From Callaeas wilsoni (Eukaryota; Chordata; Aves; Passeriformes; Callaeidae): 64,000 nt of DNA. Positions 52,155 through 63,619 of this stretch are shown in pieces. Under the pieces are notes generated by a model. That model was not told the origin of the DNA. It saw nothing but the letters and a program-made list of their open reading frames with translations, and ran no database searches. How positions within the stretch are numbered: position 1 is the stretch's first letter; the number at the start of each line of letters is the position of its first letter. The position numbers and the translations under genes are program-made. The DNA lies in NCBI GenBank assembly GCA_013398955.1, contig VWPU01018998.1:22405-86404 (forward strand). Reading direction: 5' to 3'.

Positions 52155-52242
52155 CAGTTTCTTCTTCCAAAAGCAGACTAAGCCATCTAATTTTTCCTGC
52201 TGGATCTTCATCAGCCTGATGCATAAGATACTGTTGCAAGTC
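52155..52242 (-). other. Candidate 88-nt 5' exon with open reading frame (unproven)
   Basis: On the OSBPL8 strand a pyrimidine-rich acceptor (TCTTCCTGTCTTCTTCATCAG) and the donor AAACTG/GTAATT bracket 88 nt. One frame reads DLQQYLMHQADEDPAGK then IRWLSLLLEEETG, unusually protein-like for intron sequence. If spliced to the start-codon exon at 34926 the frame stops before the OSBPL8 ATG, so it would be untranslated leader with a uORF starting at its internal ATG (36 codons including SQVAGWKNSN from the next exon). I do not recognise the peptide. Confidence 0.3.
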
Positions 52243-53764
52243 CTGATGAAGAAGACAGGAAGATATGATTTTTAACTGTTCACAGCATGAGAAATGTCAC
52301 GCTGGTAAGTATTTCAGATGCATAATGAATTCTTGTACCTGTAATAAGAGGAAGAAGGAGTCCACAAACTATTATCCAGAATAATTAAGGAACAGAGTTC
52401 AGAAATAAACCCATGTAAAGGAACAAAGAACGAAAATGCAGGCAGATAAGGAAAGCTAGATCTGCAATATATTTGTCTGAGATTCCTACTGGCAAATATT
52501 TAATCTATATAGGATGTAAAGATAAATAATTTCTTCTCTTTTTGAATGAAAGACTACAGGTGATACTTTGAAGCATCCACAGAATACAGCAACTGAAACA
52601 GTACAGCTCAACGTTGACTTTCGCCTTATTCTGTTCATGCCTCAATTCCATCTATGCTGCTAATACGGCAATTAAGAAGATGGAGATTACTCTTTATGTA
52701 ATTATATTACATTAATTACAAGTGCTGTTCATAAGTAGGTTATATTTACAAAAAACAATCAATCACAGAGGAAAGTGACTTAAGATAACCAAAAAACCCC
52801 AGTTTTCTTCATTTCATAAAGAAGGATGAAATATAATTTGATAACTGATAAAATAAAGAGTAAAAATATGTGTATTCAAGTTCTTTTCTGGCAATTAGCA
52901 ACAAATAATAAATATTTATACTCAATAAATGGTACAACACGCAGCCATCAATTTGTTACGCTTGAAAAATAACCACCACCTACCAGACCTTTAATCCTCT
53001 TTTTGACATAAATCAAGGTCTGTTTAGGAAGAAGGCAGAAATCAACAATAAGATACACAGTGAAACTTTATAAGTCTACTGAAGAGACATACTGTTTATC
53101 AGCCAAAAACAGAGGGAAAAGTACAAAAGCTTGTTTTAATTCAACAAGAACGTGTCTCTAAACACCAAAGTAGCACAACTTGTAACATGTGATCTGACAG
53201 TGACCAGAGTAGAGATCTTCTACAAATTTAAAATGAAAGCAAAGCAAAACCACCAAAAACCAAGCCCTCTCAGACCACAGGCCTTATTTCCTTACACCAT
53301 TTCTTAGCTTACATATGAAGAAAGTGTGTTTCTCTGCTCCAAGCTGACAACCAAACACAGCTGATGACACTGAAAAAAACTGAATATTAAGCTTCAAAGG
53401 AAAATATTATTGTTAGCACATAAAGAGGAATATTGAGTGGTGTTCTTTGAAGCACTGACAGTAAGTGGGTATAGTTAATATTTAATTAAAGTAGCTGACA
53501 TGGTACAGATCCATCTGTACACTCTCTCAGGTTTATTTTTCGCCAGTTTCTCCTTCACTTTATAGGGCAGCTCATTGCTCTCTGTTCTGCATTTTACCTT
53601 GATTAGAACGTGTAAGCTTTCTGCTCGGTGATCCTCTGCCTTAGTAGACCTTTTTTTTTTAATTAAAGGAGAACCTTTTTCATCAAGGAAGAATATTTAT
53701 ACTTTTTGATGATTTCAGAATTGTGTCTTACATAAAATTCTGCTTACGCTCAGTAATTTTGTGC

Positions 53765-53778
53765 GCTATTTAAATAGC
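53765..53778. repeat. 14-bp perfect palindrome
   Basis: GCTATTTAAATAGC is its own reverse complement. It is AT-rich at the centre, similar to but not identical with MEF2-type sites. A second palindrome lies about 94 bp further on. Confidence 0.9.
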
Positions 53779-53871
53779 TGGAACATTTCTGTAGAGGAAA
53801 TGCTTCTTGCTTGCTGGTATCATAGGCCTCAAGTCCATGCTTTCCTCTGATGACTTTCTATCCCAGGTATT

Positions 53872-53893
53872 TTAATGCAGCTGTTTGCATTAA
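53872..53893. promoter_or_regulatory. Inverted repeat with central E-box, possible enhancer element
   Basis: TTAATGCA at 53872-53879 and its reverse complement TGCATTAA at 53886-53893 flank GCTGTT, and the first arm junction makes the E-box CAGCTG. The arms resemble half octamer/homeodomain sites. A role as an intronic enhancer is inference only. Confidence 0.35.
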
Positions 53894-54347
53894 GGTTTAT
53901 CCTGACCATTTTCAAAGCAGCACAGGTTTGTAACAGTTAACTACAATCCTGTTTGCAAGCTAGAATCAAGGTACTGTTTTTAAAAACAGCAAGCAGTAAA
54001 TCTTTACAGGTAGGTTAGTGTGGGGTCCTTAATTCTGTGTACAAAACAAGATCCAAATGTTAGCTTATTGGCTTCTCTGCACAATCAAAGAGTACCTTTT
54101 AGTTACTGACGAGAAATTACAAAATTGTGATTTCAGCAGAGGAAACATGTACTGTAACATAGATCTTCCAGCCTCAAACAGATCATAACAGACAGCCCAG
54201 AAAGACTCTTAGTGTTAGAATTGTAACTTTTCATGTATTGTACAGATTCAATTTAGATTTTTTTTTTTTAAAGACACTAATTGAAGCAGAGATACCTTCG
54301 AAGTTTGCAATTTGCATCATACAGATAAGCAAAGTTGCTTTACTTAC

Positions 54348-54384
54348 CCATACCAAAAATTTCTTTTTCTTTTTTTAAAGCAGT
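54348..54384 (-). other. Candidate 37-nt 5' micro-exon (unproven)
   Basis: A near-ideal acceptor (GGTCTTTCATCTTATTTGCAG) and a near-ideal donor (GGTATGG/GTAAGTA) bracket a 37-nt A-rich segment on the OSBPL8 strand. One frame reads TALKKEKEIFGM. It lies upstream of the 88-nt candidate, and the two could be consecutive untranslated exons. Confidence 0.3.
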
Positions 54385-57300
54385 CTGCAAATAAGATGAA
54401 AGACCGCAGGTCACAGCTACCCCGAGGGTTGTGTTAGGCTGAAGACCTAGCTGGGAGCCCTGCACTGAGAATTGCCAGCTAGCAGTTTACAGGAAGTTAT
54501 CTCCTTCTAATGTATTGCTAGGACACTCTTTCCTATGCAAATATATACATGCACACACACAAAAATATGTTCTACAGGTTCAGCAAGTCTGTGCAGCGAA
54601 GCAGATACTACACAGGCCCTGTATCACCTCCAGACAGCACACACCACTGTCTAAGTAACACGGGCAAGCACACCACTTCAGGAAAAGAAAAAAATAAACT
54701 CTCCTCCAGCTAGCAGTCCTCCACATTGTCTGACCTCTCTGGAGAGAATATAAGGGTATCATCATGCCCTCTTCCAAAACTACGATCTCCTGAAAAACAA
54801 CTAAAGCCACAGTTAGTCAGATGGTGCCTAGAGCTACAAGAAATCAGACAGAAAATTCCCTTCAGCACTTTAATGGTGATTTTTGTAGGAGACCAAGGCA
54901 GAAGACAGATGGTAAGTATCCAGTGAAATTGGAACAGGTAATGCAGCTGGAACAGCAGACAAAGTAGACAGGTCACATCTCTCAAGAAAAAGCAGTAATC
55001 CCAGATCTGTTCTCCTCAATAAAGCTAACAAGAAGGAGGCCCTCACCATCCTACTTACACAGAAATAAAATGGACAGAAGAGAAGCAGAGAGGCCACCTC
55101 AACACTGGCAGAGCAGATGCCATTGGGTTAGGAAAGTGATGCAATTGGTCTTCACTGACAAAAGATACTCCTCCATTAATAATGTGCACATTACATCCAC
55201 TTTAAGTATGTTAGACATCAGTTACAAAAAGCATCGCCAGATGTTCAGTCACACTAAATTAACCCTATCTGCTACTTCAGGTAAGAATTTAACAGTATTC
55301 CTCAGTCCTCCTCCTTTTCCTCTCCTGCATATTACCATACATTTCGTGACATTGCCTGAATTATAAAATTATATTATCAGGGACAAAAATCAGAAGCCAA
55401 TACAGCATTGTAAAGGCCCTCCACTAGAAATGGAAAGAGCAGAGCAGCAGATTTCTTATTCAGAGAATCACTCATGATCAGGCATCTAGAGACATGGAAA
55501 ATATGCAAATCTAAAAACTAATATTGATACGAAAATTTCTTCTTGTAGACCTCATCCTTTGCCTCCCCAACAGCAGACCTAAAAGAATCCTCCTGTGGCA
55601 GAGACCTCTCTCTTTGCCTCCCAAAGGAGAAAGAAAACATTAAGAATAATGAGCATTAAGAGAAGAGAGCATGTCTGCATTATCTCCTGCTGCAGCATCA
55701 TCAGTTACTCAACTGCACAGTCATAATATAGCAATATTTAATATGTTTTTCAAAATTATATTGTCTGGCATACTATATCCAGAATAAACGTATGGTGGCT
55801 GCATAGTAGATGTAATAAACCCACTGAGATAAGTCAAAGGCAAATTTTCCCTCCATTTGGCCCAGGTTTACAGTGCAGACTATTATGCAAGTTTAGCTGG
55901 TGTACAATATCTGCATGTGCCAATATTGTTCAGAAGGAGAACAAGCTACTAGAAACAATGAATTGACACCAAGCTTATGCCTATTTGTGGCCCTAGTCTA
56001 CAGAACTTCTCCTTTGCAATTTTCCCTCCCAACCACACCAGCTGTTATTTGACATCTTCAACATATAATATTTAAGCTTTTTTTTTTAAATTTAACTCTG
56101 CCTCTAGACAAACCTTGTTTCCTCTAGACTTGTTTTAAATATATTCATAATTACTCAAACACTCCTTGCTAAAAGGAGCAATAGCTGTGCCACTTGCAAG
56201 TCTTGTAATTTTCATCTTGTTAATGTTTCCATTCAGAACCACTCCTCTATTTCGAGAATTGGTATACTAGAAAAAGTTAACACTTCCCTTAGGTACCAAC
56301 CTGATGTCTTTGGATACTTTATTCCATATTTATGCATGGACTATGTATTAATAGAATCATCATGTTTCAAGTACTTAAAATATGTATTTTTTTTTAAAGT
56401 TACTCAGTCTTCTTTGTAAAAAAATCCAGTAATCTTGAGTGTCCAATAGTTCCTCAAAAGGTGCAGTACAGTAGCTTCCAAGACATGGGGAAAAATGACG
56501 ACACTAGCATTAGTCATATTAGAGTATTCAACTTCTACCAAAAAAATTAAATTATACATCCACCTATTTGGGGAAAAAGAGCACTTGGCTGATTTCACAA
56601 ATATTCTTCATCTGAAAATGACCAAGGGCCAAAACAAAGCCATGTGGGGGTTCACACCACCTCTACTCAGCACCGCTCCTACAATTTAAATGGAGTTACC
56701 TCCCAGTTGGAACTCCATGGAGCCAGTGTTTAGTAAAGCACACGAACGCAGTTTCATGTTCAGCAGCCATGACGTAGGTGGCAAGGAGTCGGCACAACTG
56801 ACATGTTCCTACACAGGAAGCACAAAGATTATCTGTGCCCATCTACAAAGCAAGAGATGCACCAATGGTAAACTGCCTAAGAACAAATAAATGCCTCCAA
56901 TCAGGCAGATGGGCTGCCTCATTTCTGTACTGCATATGTGAGAGTGGGGATGAGGGAGAAGAAAAAGCTAAGTGGTTCACTCTAAAAAGTCAGGCCCGAG
57001 TAACATAGACCGCTTTATATGCATTGCCGTAATACATCTGTTTAGACCAACACATTTTCCTTGCATTATGTAATCAATTGCACTTCTCTAAATGGAGATC
57101 TAAACTGGCTCAGTTCCGTTCAGAGACACAAATAAACTTGTTCTTGTGATTGCTTTCCACTGGAAAAAGTACTGAAAGAAATATCACAAGAGCTCTGATT
57201 ACATCGAAAGCCTTATAACAGAGCTCTTATTAGACAAAGGTAAAGGCGTGCAAGGAAGGAGACTGGTGACCTTCTACAGCCATGTTAAATACTTGGTTTG

Positions 57301-59283
57301 TATTTATGTTTTTAGAGCTTCAGACTGAAACCCTAGTATGTTTCAGTCCTTCTCCTAGACTAACTGGTTCCCCAGTGAGGAACAATAGGAAACCCACTCT
57401 CCTGGTACAGTATGGTGCTGCTGTATGTGAGTCCCACAGCTGATAAACAACGAACTGCAGTTTATGCAGACTCACTCCTTTAACGCCTAAACAATATCCT
57501 AGCTATCCCTTCTGTGCTAAAGAACAGTATTTGACTAACACATAAAGGTTCACAAGTTGCACCAAAACCTCCACTGCAAATAAACTGCCTCCTCTTCTCC
57601 TGGCAGCACCAGCATCACAACACACAAAGAACAAAACTCCGACCCTGCTCCTCTCCACCACCTGTCCCCACGCACACCGCAGGTCTCTCGGGCAGCCACC
57701 TCCAAGATGAGACTGGAAGGAACAGCTTGCACAGGGGGTGGCAAACTTGGGATTTTCTGAAAGCTTCCTGTGGCTGTGAACAGTATTTTTTCTTAACTCC
57801 AGTCATACACTCTACGGTATTTTCATGCCCTGCAGAAACAAACCATGCTATGGCTGCTTCAAAGACAAAACAGTGACCCACAACCAGCTATTTATATCAG
57901 AACTAAATATGCAAGAATAAAGGAAAAATATGCTATTTAGTACTGAAAAGAGCTTATATCCATCACCACGTATCCTCATACCAAGTGATCTTTTCTACTA
58001 CGCTGCAACCAGACCAGGGAAAACGAATGTTTCAAGTTTCTCAATTCAGTGCCATTTAAGGAGTATCTATTCACAGATTTACAGCATTACCACACTTCTT
58101 TTTAAAACCTGCAGAGATTGCAAAACCATAAAATATGAATATATTAACTAAAAAATTAGGTCAATGCAATATTTACGCAAATGTCACCCATACTTTACCT
58201 AAAAGAAGTATTCTTTGCCCATAAAGGATGCTTTTTACTACATGTCTTAGAAGTAATTAGAAAAAAAATCCAAATGAAATTGCTAATGAAAGCAAATGAA
58301 CTTGCTGTGTACCTGACCAAGTGTTTCATGAATCTTAATATGTCATATTTCACCTTTAGAATAATGCCAGGAATCTTTTATAATTCCTGAGCTTGACACC
58401 AACTAAATCTGTCATTTACTTTCACAAATCTTGTATCAACAATATGACTCTCTTTTTAAGTATCACCATCCAGTTATAAGTAATAAATTGTTTGCCTTAA
58501 CTCTCCAAATCATCTGTAAGAAATACGACATCTAAAGAACATTTTTGAGGAAAAATATGTCAATCACTGAGATCTGGTCCTCTTAGAAAAAGATCTACTA
58601 TACATGAGATAAAGCCAGATTTGGAGTGATGCTTCTGCTACTTGAAGAGTCACGTAAACCATTAATAGGTGTTATTCATTACTTTGAGGTGGAATGAGAG
58701 CTGAAAAGCATCCTTTAATTTATTAAACCTTGGGAATGCTTAGGAATAGATAAATAATGCCCAAGCCACAATCAACTACCCAGCTCAGTTTACTAGACCA
58801 CCTGCTTACTATTGGCTTCAAACATGTGAATTCTAAAAAAAACCCCACTTATTTTCTGATATGTAATTTCTTAACTAGCTGAAACTGTCAACCAAAAAGT
58901 CTCCCTACAACACACATGCTTCCCTAAGCTGAGCAAGAATACTTAATTCAGTATTTTTTTTTCACATGTTTAAATGACCAGTATTATACCCGCACTTCCA
59001 AGTCCAAGCCTACTCAAAAGAAACTCACTGGTCTTTTGAAATAACCTTCAAAATACCATGGCTTCTGTTTGCAGGCAACAAAAAGATAACTCTGGAAAGA
59101 AACCTGCTGGTTTTCCCTATCTCAACTGAATAGTCATATTAACAGCTTCTGCAGTACTGCAACACTAACACTGGGTGACAGGATTAATGCACTGGAAAAC
59201 ATCTGAACATACAGATAGCATATGAACTAGCTCAAGCTTAGATGCAATGAGAACACTTTCAAACGGATGAAAGAATGGTTAAA

Positions 59284-59304
59284 CAAAAAAAAAAAAAAAA
59301 AAAA
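59284..59304. repeat. A21 homopolymer
   Basis: Twenty-one consecutive A on the plus strand (T21 in the pre-mRNA). No retrocopy was recognised upstream of it, so I call it simple sequence. Confidence 0.9.
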
Positions 59305-60196
59305 GGAAGATCAGATACATACATTCCCATATTGTGTCAAAGTCACCATAACCTTAAGAGACAGATGTAGCATTTTTAGTGGATGAGTGATAAGTGCTGT
59401 ACCCTGTGCTGAGGGAACAAGCAGAGATAAAACCTCACATCCACAATTAAGAGCGTGAAGAAAACAAGTTTATTCCTCTCCTAGCACCAGAAGTCCAAGC
59501 TATTTCCTCAAAGTGAAAATCTTACTTCCCAAATGCCTCTTACCATCTGTCAAACAGTTTTAGCTGTTCTCAAGAAGCTTCTTATGCTACTATACATGTT
59601 ACATCTGCAACAGATTTCCTTCTTTTAGAGTACAGATGGGATTAAACACTGTTTTATAACAAATATAGCAAAATAACTGCTCCGGATTTCAACTGTGTAC
59701 AATCCAGAACCAGTTACTCTGAATAAAACACTTTTAACATATCTGCTACTAATCAGTGGCCTATTATGAGCACTGTTGCCCAAACTTCACTTGCTGCATT
59801 TATAGAATTCAACACTCTACACAGGCCCTTTAAAAGCCAGTGTCAGTCCTCAGAACATCAAGCTCCACCAAGTCTCTCTACCACGGTCTGAAATTACCAC
59901 AGTGAGACAAATCACCAGAAAAGCATGCAATTTGCTGTTCCCACAAGCTGGACAAGAATATGTTTTAGAACAAAGCTACAAAGGGCTGCTTCTACTGCGT
60001 CTCAACTGATGGAGTTTCTTAGGCAGAGAAACCACTGATGCCTTAGGATTTTAGCTTTTATGTTTCTCGTGTATTTGTAATCCTGCAGTTCTTTAGTGTA
60101 TAACTCTGAGCTCCATGTAGGGTGTTAGCTACTGCTTTCCCATTTTGGTCAGACACAACCATTCCTCTCTAGGCCTGGGAGTCAAGGACACCTCAC

Positions 60197-60481
60197 TGTC
60201 TCAGGCCCCGAGAAATGTAAACAAAAGTGAGTTGAGGGGAGCAAACTTGGGGTAAATGGCTTCATTATCTGAAGTGGTAATTGGAAGATTATCCCCCAAT
60301 ATGCAAACAGACCAAACTTACAAAAATATGAAAACCCATGACCTGTCATCCATTTTGGGAGTGTAGCCCCTGGTGGGCTTCGTCTGCCCTGAGCGTACCT
60401 GAAGGTCCTTCAATAAATATAACTGCTTTTTATTCCCTTAATTTTGTCTGGCCTCTGTTTTTAGGTAAGCCCACCAAGGCA
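60197..60481 (+). mobile_element. Candidate solo LTR of an endogenous retrovirus
   Basis: This 285-bp block begins TGTCTCAGGCCCCGAG and ends CCCACCAAGGCA. It is flanked on both sides by TCAC (60193-60196 and 60482-60485), as expected of a 4-bp target-site duplication. An AATAAA signal sits about 70 bp before the end, followed by a T-rich U5-like segment (TTTTGTCTGGCCTCTGTTTT) resembling avian ERV LTR ends. No internal retroviral genes are next to it, so it would be a solo LTR left by recombination. The class is uncertain. Confidence 0.55.
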
Positions 60482-62730
60482 TCACTACCTCCTTGATCAG
60501 AAGCTAATTTATAAAAACATCCCCAAAACAAGGCAGATTCTTCAAGTCCAGGGTCCAAATTAGCCCACAAGGCAGCCACAATATATCTCCTCTACTAGTT
60601 ATCAATACCATGAAGTACTAATTTTTCAAAGTCAGTAACTCGTTTTTTCTAATTTCTGGTTACTAGACCTTCTAACACCTAGAAAACTTGTGCAAGTCAC
60701 ACGTGTCTCAATATTTGTTCACACATTCTCAAGAGGAGCAAGAGCCTTTACGAAGCCCTTCACATTGCTCCAGCTTTAAACTCAGAGCATGACTCTCCAC
60801 TTTGTATTAGTGGGAGAGGTGTAGGCAGCAGAGGGAAGGAAGGGAACTATTTACCAGCTGAAGCTAAACACAGAGGATATCAATGTTACCCAAAAGACAA
60901 GAGAACAGCAAAAGAAATCACTCAAGCAAAATTCAGAGACAGTCCTCTAAAATGAATCAAAGGCTTTGGGAAAAACATTTTTTTGTTGCTGTCAGGTTTT
61001 TTGTTGGGCTGGTTTTTTTTTAAACAAAACAAATGACCAAGACCGTGCCCATCATTTCTTCTGTCTTAAACGAGATTTCTTTCTGAACTGTATTAGTATC
61101 AGCCACTTGTTCTAATAGAAGATAATTGTAACTGCTGTCTAACAAAACAGAAAAGATTACCTAATTCAACATCATTATTACCACATCAGAATACTGGAGG
61201 GCGGGTGGGGGAAGCCAAACACTAAAAGCAGTTCACTCAGGAAATCATCTAAAGAATCATTTGACACTTAGAAGTAGTATTTTTAACTTCCTCACCAATT
61301 CACCAAAACAGCCTAGGCGAAGAGCTGTGCTGCTTCACTCTTCCTGTGAAAACAGTGACTATACAAATATCTCCCTCAAAAAGCTTTCTGCTACTGCTCC
61401 TCTGCTTCCCAACTGTACATCTGCCACAGAAGCAAGATCTTCATCAACAGCATAGTCTGTTATGAACCACAATTTACCTGACCAAGATGTTCCCATGACA
61501 GTTTGGAGAATAGGATCATCAACTTCTGTGTTTGTACTACTTTAATTACATTGCATAGACTGGAGAAAAACCCACACTTATAGGGAGTAAGACTATGCTG
61601 TTTTCTACAGCTATCACTAGTTCTTCACTGAAGGTCTTTTTCTGTTTTCCTTCACAATTCCGTGTTTTGTTGAACAATATAAAATGTTCTTCTGTGTTTA
61701 ATCATAAATTTGAGTAATGTAGAGTTCGATGCATGTTCATTAAAAAGAAGCAAACAACTAAAACAAACCACATTGCTTGGCCCATTAGGAAGTTTTGAGT
61801 ATACAACATTACGTAAATTCTCCAACAAATTTATTTTCTTACCTGAAACAGAAGACCAAGAGACTAAGAGAGAAGTTATCTGACAGACAGCCTAAAGCAA
61901 GAGGACTTAGCACAGGAAGGGAGAAAAGGCCCTTAGAAAACTCTCCTGCATGCTTCAGGAAACAGTTTGTGGGAAATGCAGTGGGGAAGCAGGTGGTAAA
62001 ACAGTAATCAGTGAAGAGATGAAAGCCTAATAACTGACTCGACACAGTTCATTAAAACTTGGCTGAGTGTTCTATGCAAAGATTTACTGCACAGAGAGGA
62101 GATTGGAACACAAGTTCACAGAATACAAAGTATGCATAGTTTCTTTACTAGGTAGTTGCACAACCATTTATTTGAGAGTGTAACAGCAGACCAGACAAAA
62201 GAAAATGGGTAAGTGCTGCATCGCCTCAGACCCTTCTCAATCACTGCAATAGAATTTAAGAAAAGGCTAAAAATGAGCAATCTTCAATAAACTTCCCTTC
62301 CCCCAAAATGATTTTCCTTTCATTTCGGCATTTTTTTTCTCTTTGGAGCAAAACCTGAGATAATACAGCAAGCACTACTAAAAGAAGAGGAGCACAGAAG
62401 TCTTTCTGCCCCAATTCAGTCCCCTATAAAAAGTGCACGAGTCCAGCATTTTTTCGTGCAATATCAGAAAATTCCTGTGTTGTAAAAGTTAACAAACATC
62501 AACAAGCATTTATAGAACAGAGTTTGAGGTACTCTGGGAGTTTACACATGCAGCAGAAATATGAGCTGGATAGCCCTTCATTAAAAAGTCATTTTTTAAC
62601 TAATTTGAAACAGCAGCGTGTTTAAAAGGAGCTCTTTCCCTGATCCATGACTAAAGTAGAAAAAAGATTATTTATTGCTAGGTCTAAGACACATCAGCCT
62701 CAAAAAATCTGATTTACTTACATCATGATT

Positions 62731-62776
62731 TTTAGGGTCTTTGCCAAGCTAAATGATTCTATGATCTTCACAACTC
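62731..62776 (+). mobile_element. Short CR1 3'-end remnant
   Basis: A stretch resembling GGTCTTTGCCAAGCTAAATG followed by ATTCTATGATCT matches the terminal part of CR1 (GGTCCCTTCCAACC...ATTCTATGATT). Only the last few tens of bases remain. Confidence 0.6.
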
Positions 62777-63619
62777 TACAATAGAAAAAAATAAAAATAA
62801 AGAGTAGCCAAAGGGCCCACAAGTGACCACAATCACACATCTCTTTTTTCCCCCAACTAGTTTCAATTCTGGAGTAGACACATCAAATCAGCATCTGGAA
62901 AGAAGGGCTCTATGGCCAGGTTTTGGAAAATTGTACCATCAACAAAATAAGTTACTTCAAAGCTCAGGAGTTTTGACTAAAAACAAGTACATGGCTAAAA
63001 CAGTAAATGACCTCAGAAGTTTGCATGGAATTCTAAAACAAAATAGGACACAGAAAATTTCACCAGTCCCTTCTACAGTTACTTGATAGCTAAGAATGCA
63101 ATTATGTTCTTCTTTTCTCATATTTACCGAATCATTTAACATGAGAACTGTATCAACTCTGAACTCTCACTCACCAAACAACAGACCTGACAGAGACAGG
63201 TGGGAAGCACCGCTCCTTACACAGTTCTGTTACTGCCCATCACGCTCACTGTGGACTAACAACTCAGTACGAACTCTTGTCTTTTCAAAACTTCGAAACT
63301 GAGGTTGATAATTAACAAGCATTAGCAGGGCCCCGATTGCATTAACACTTTTAACAGATCAAACAGATTTGTATGTCCTGTGAGTAAGTTGAAATGATTG
63401 AAGTTCTGAAAGTTGCCAGATGAAAATCAACTCTTTTTAAAAAGTATCCTGATCTCAATCCCAAGAACTCTGTTTCGTTTGGACAGTGGCAGCACTAAAC
63501 ACATTAGAAACATCTTTAGTGCCACACTGAATTGATGGCTTTCCTCCTCTCAGGAAAAGAATTCTACAGCGCACTGCTATAACACACAATTTGTGAAGAC
63601 TATTATTTCAGGCAACCGT

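Noticed and set aside
59284..59304. A21 run as the tail of a processed pseudogene
   Set aside because: No gene-like sequence or target-site duplication was recognised upstream of it.
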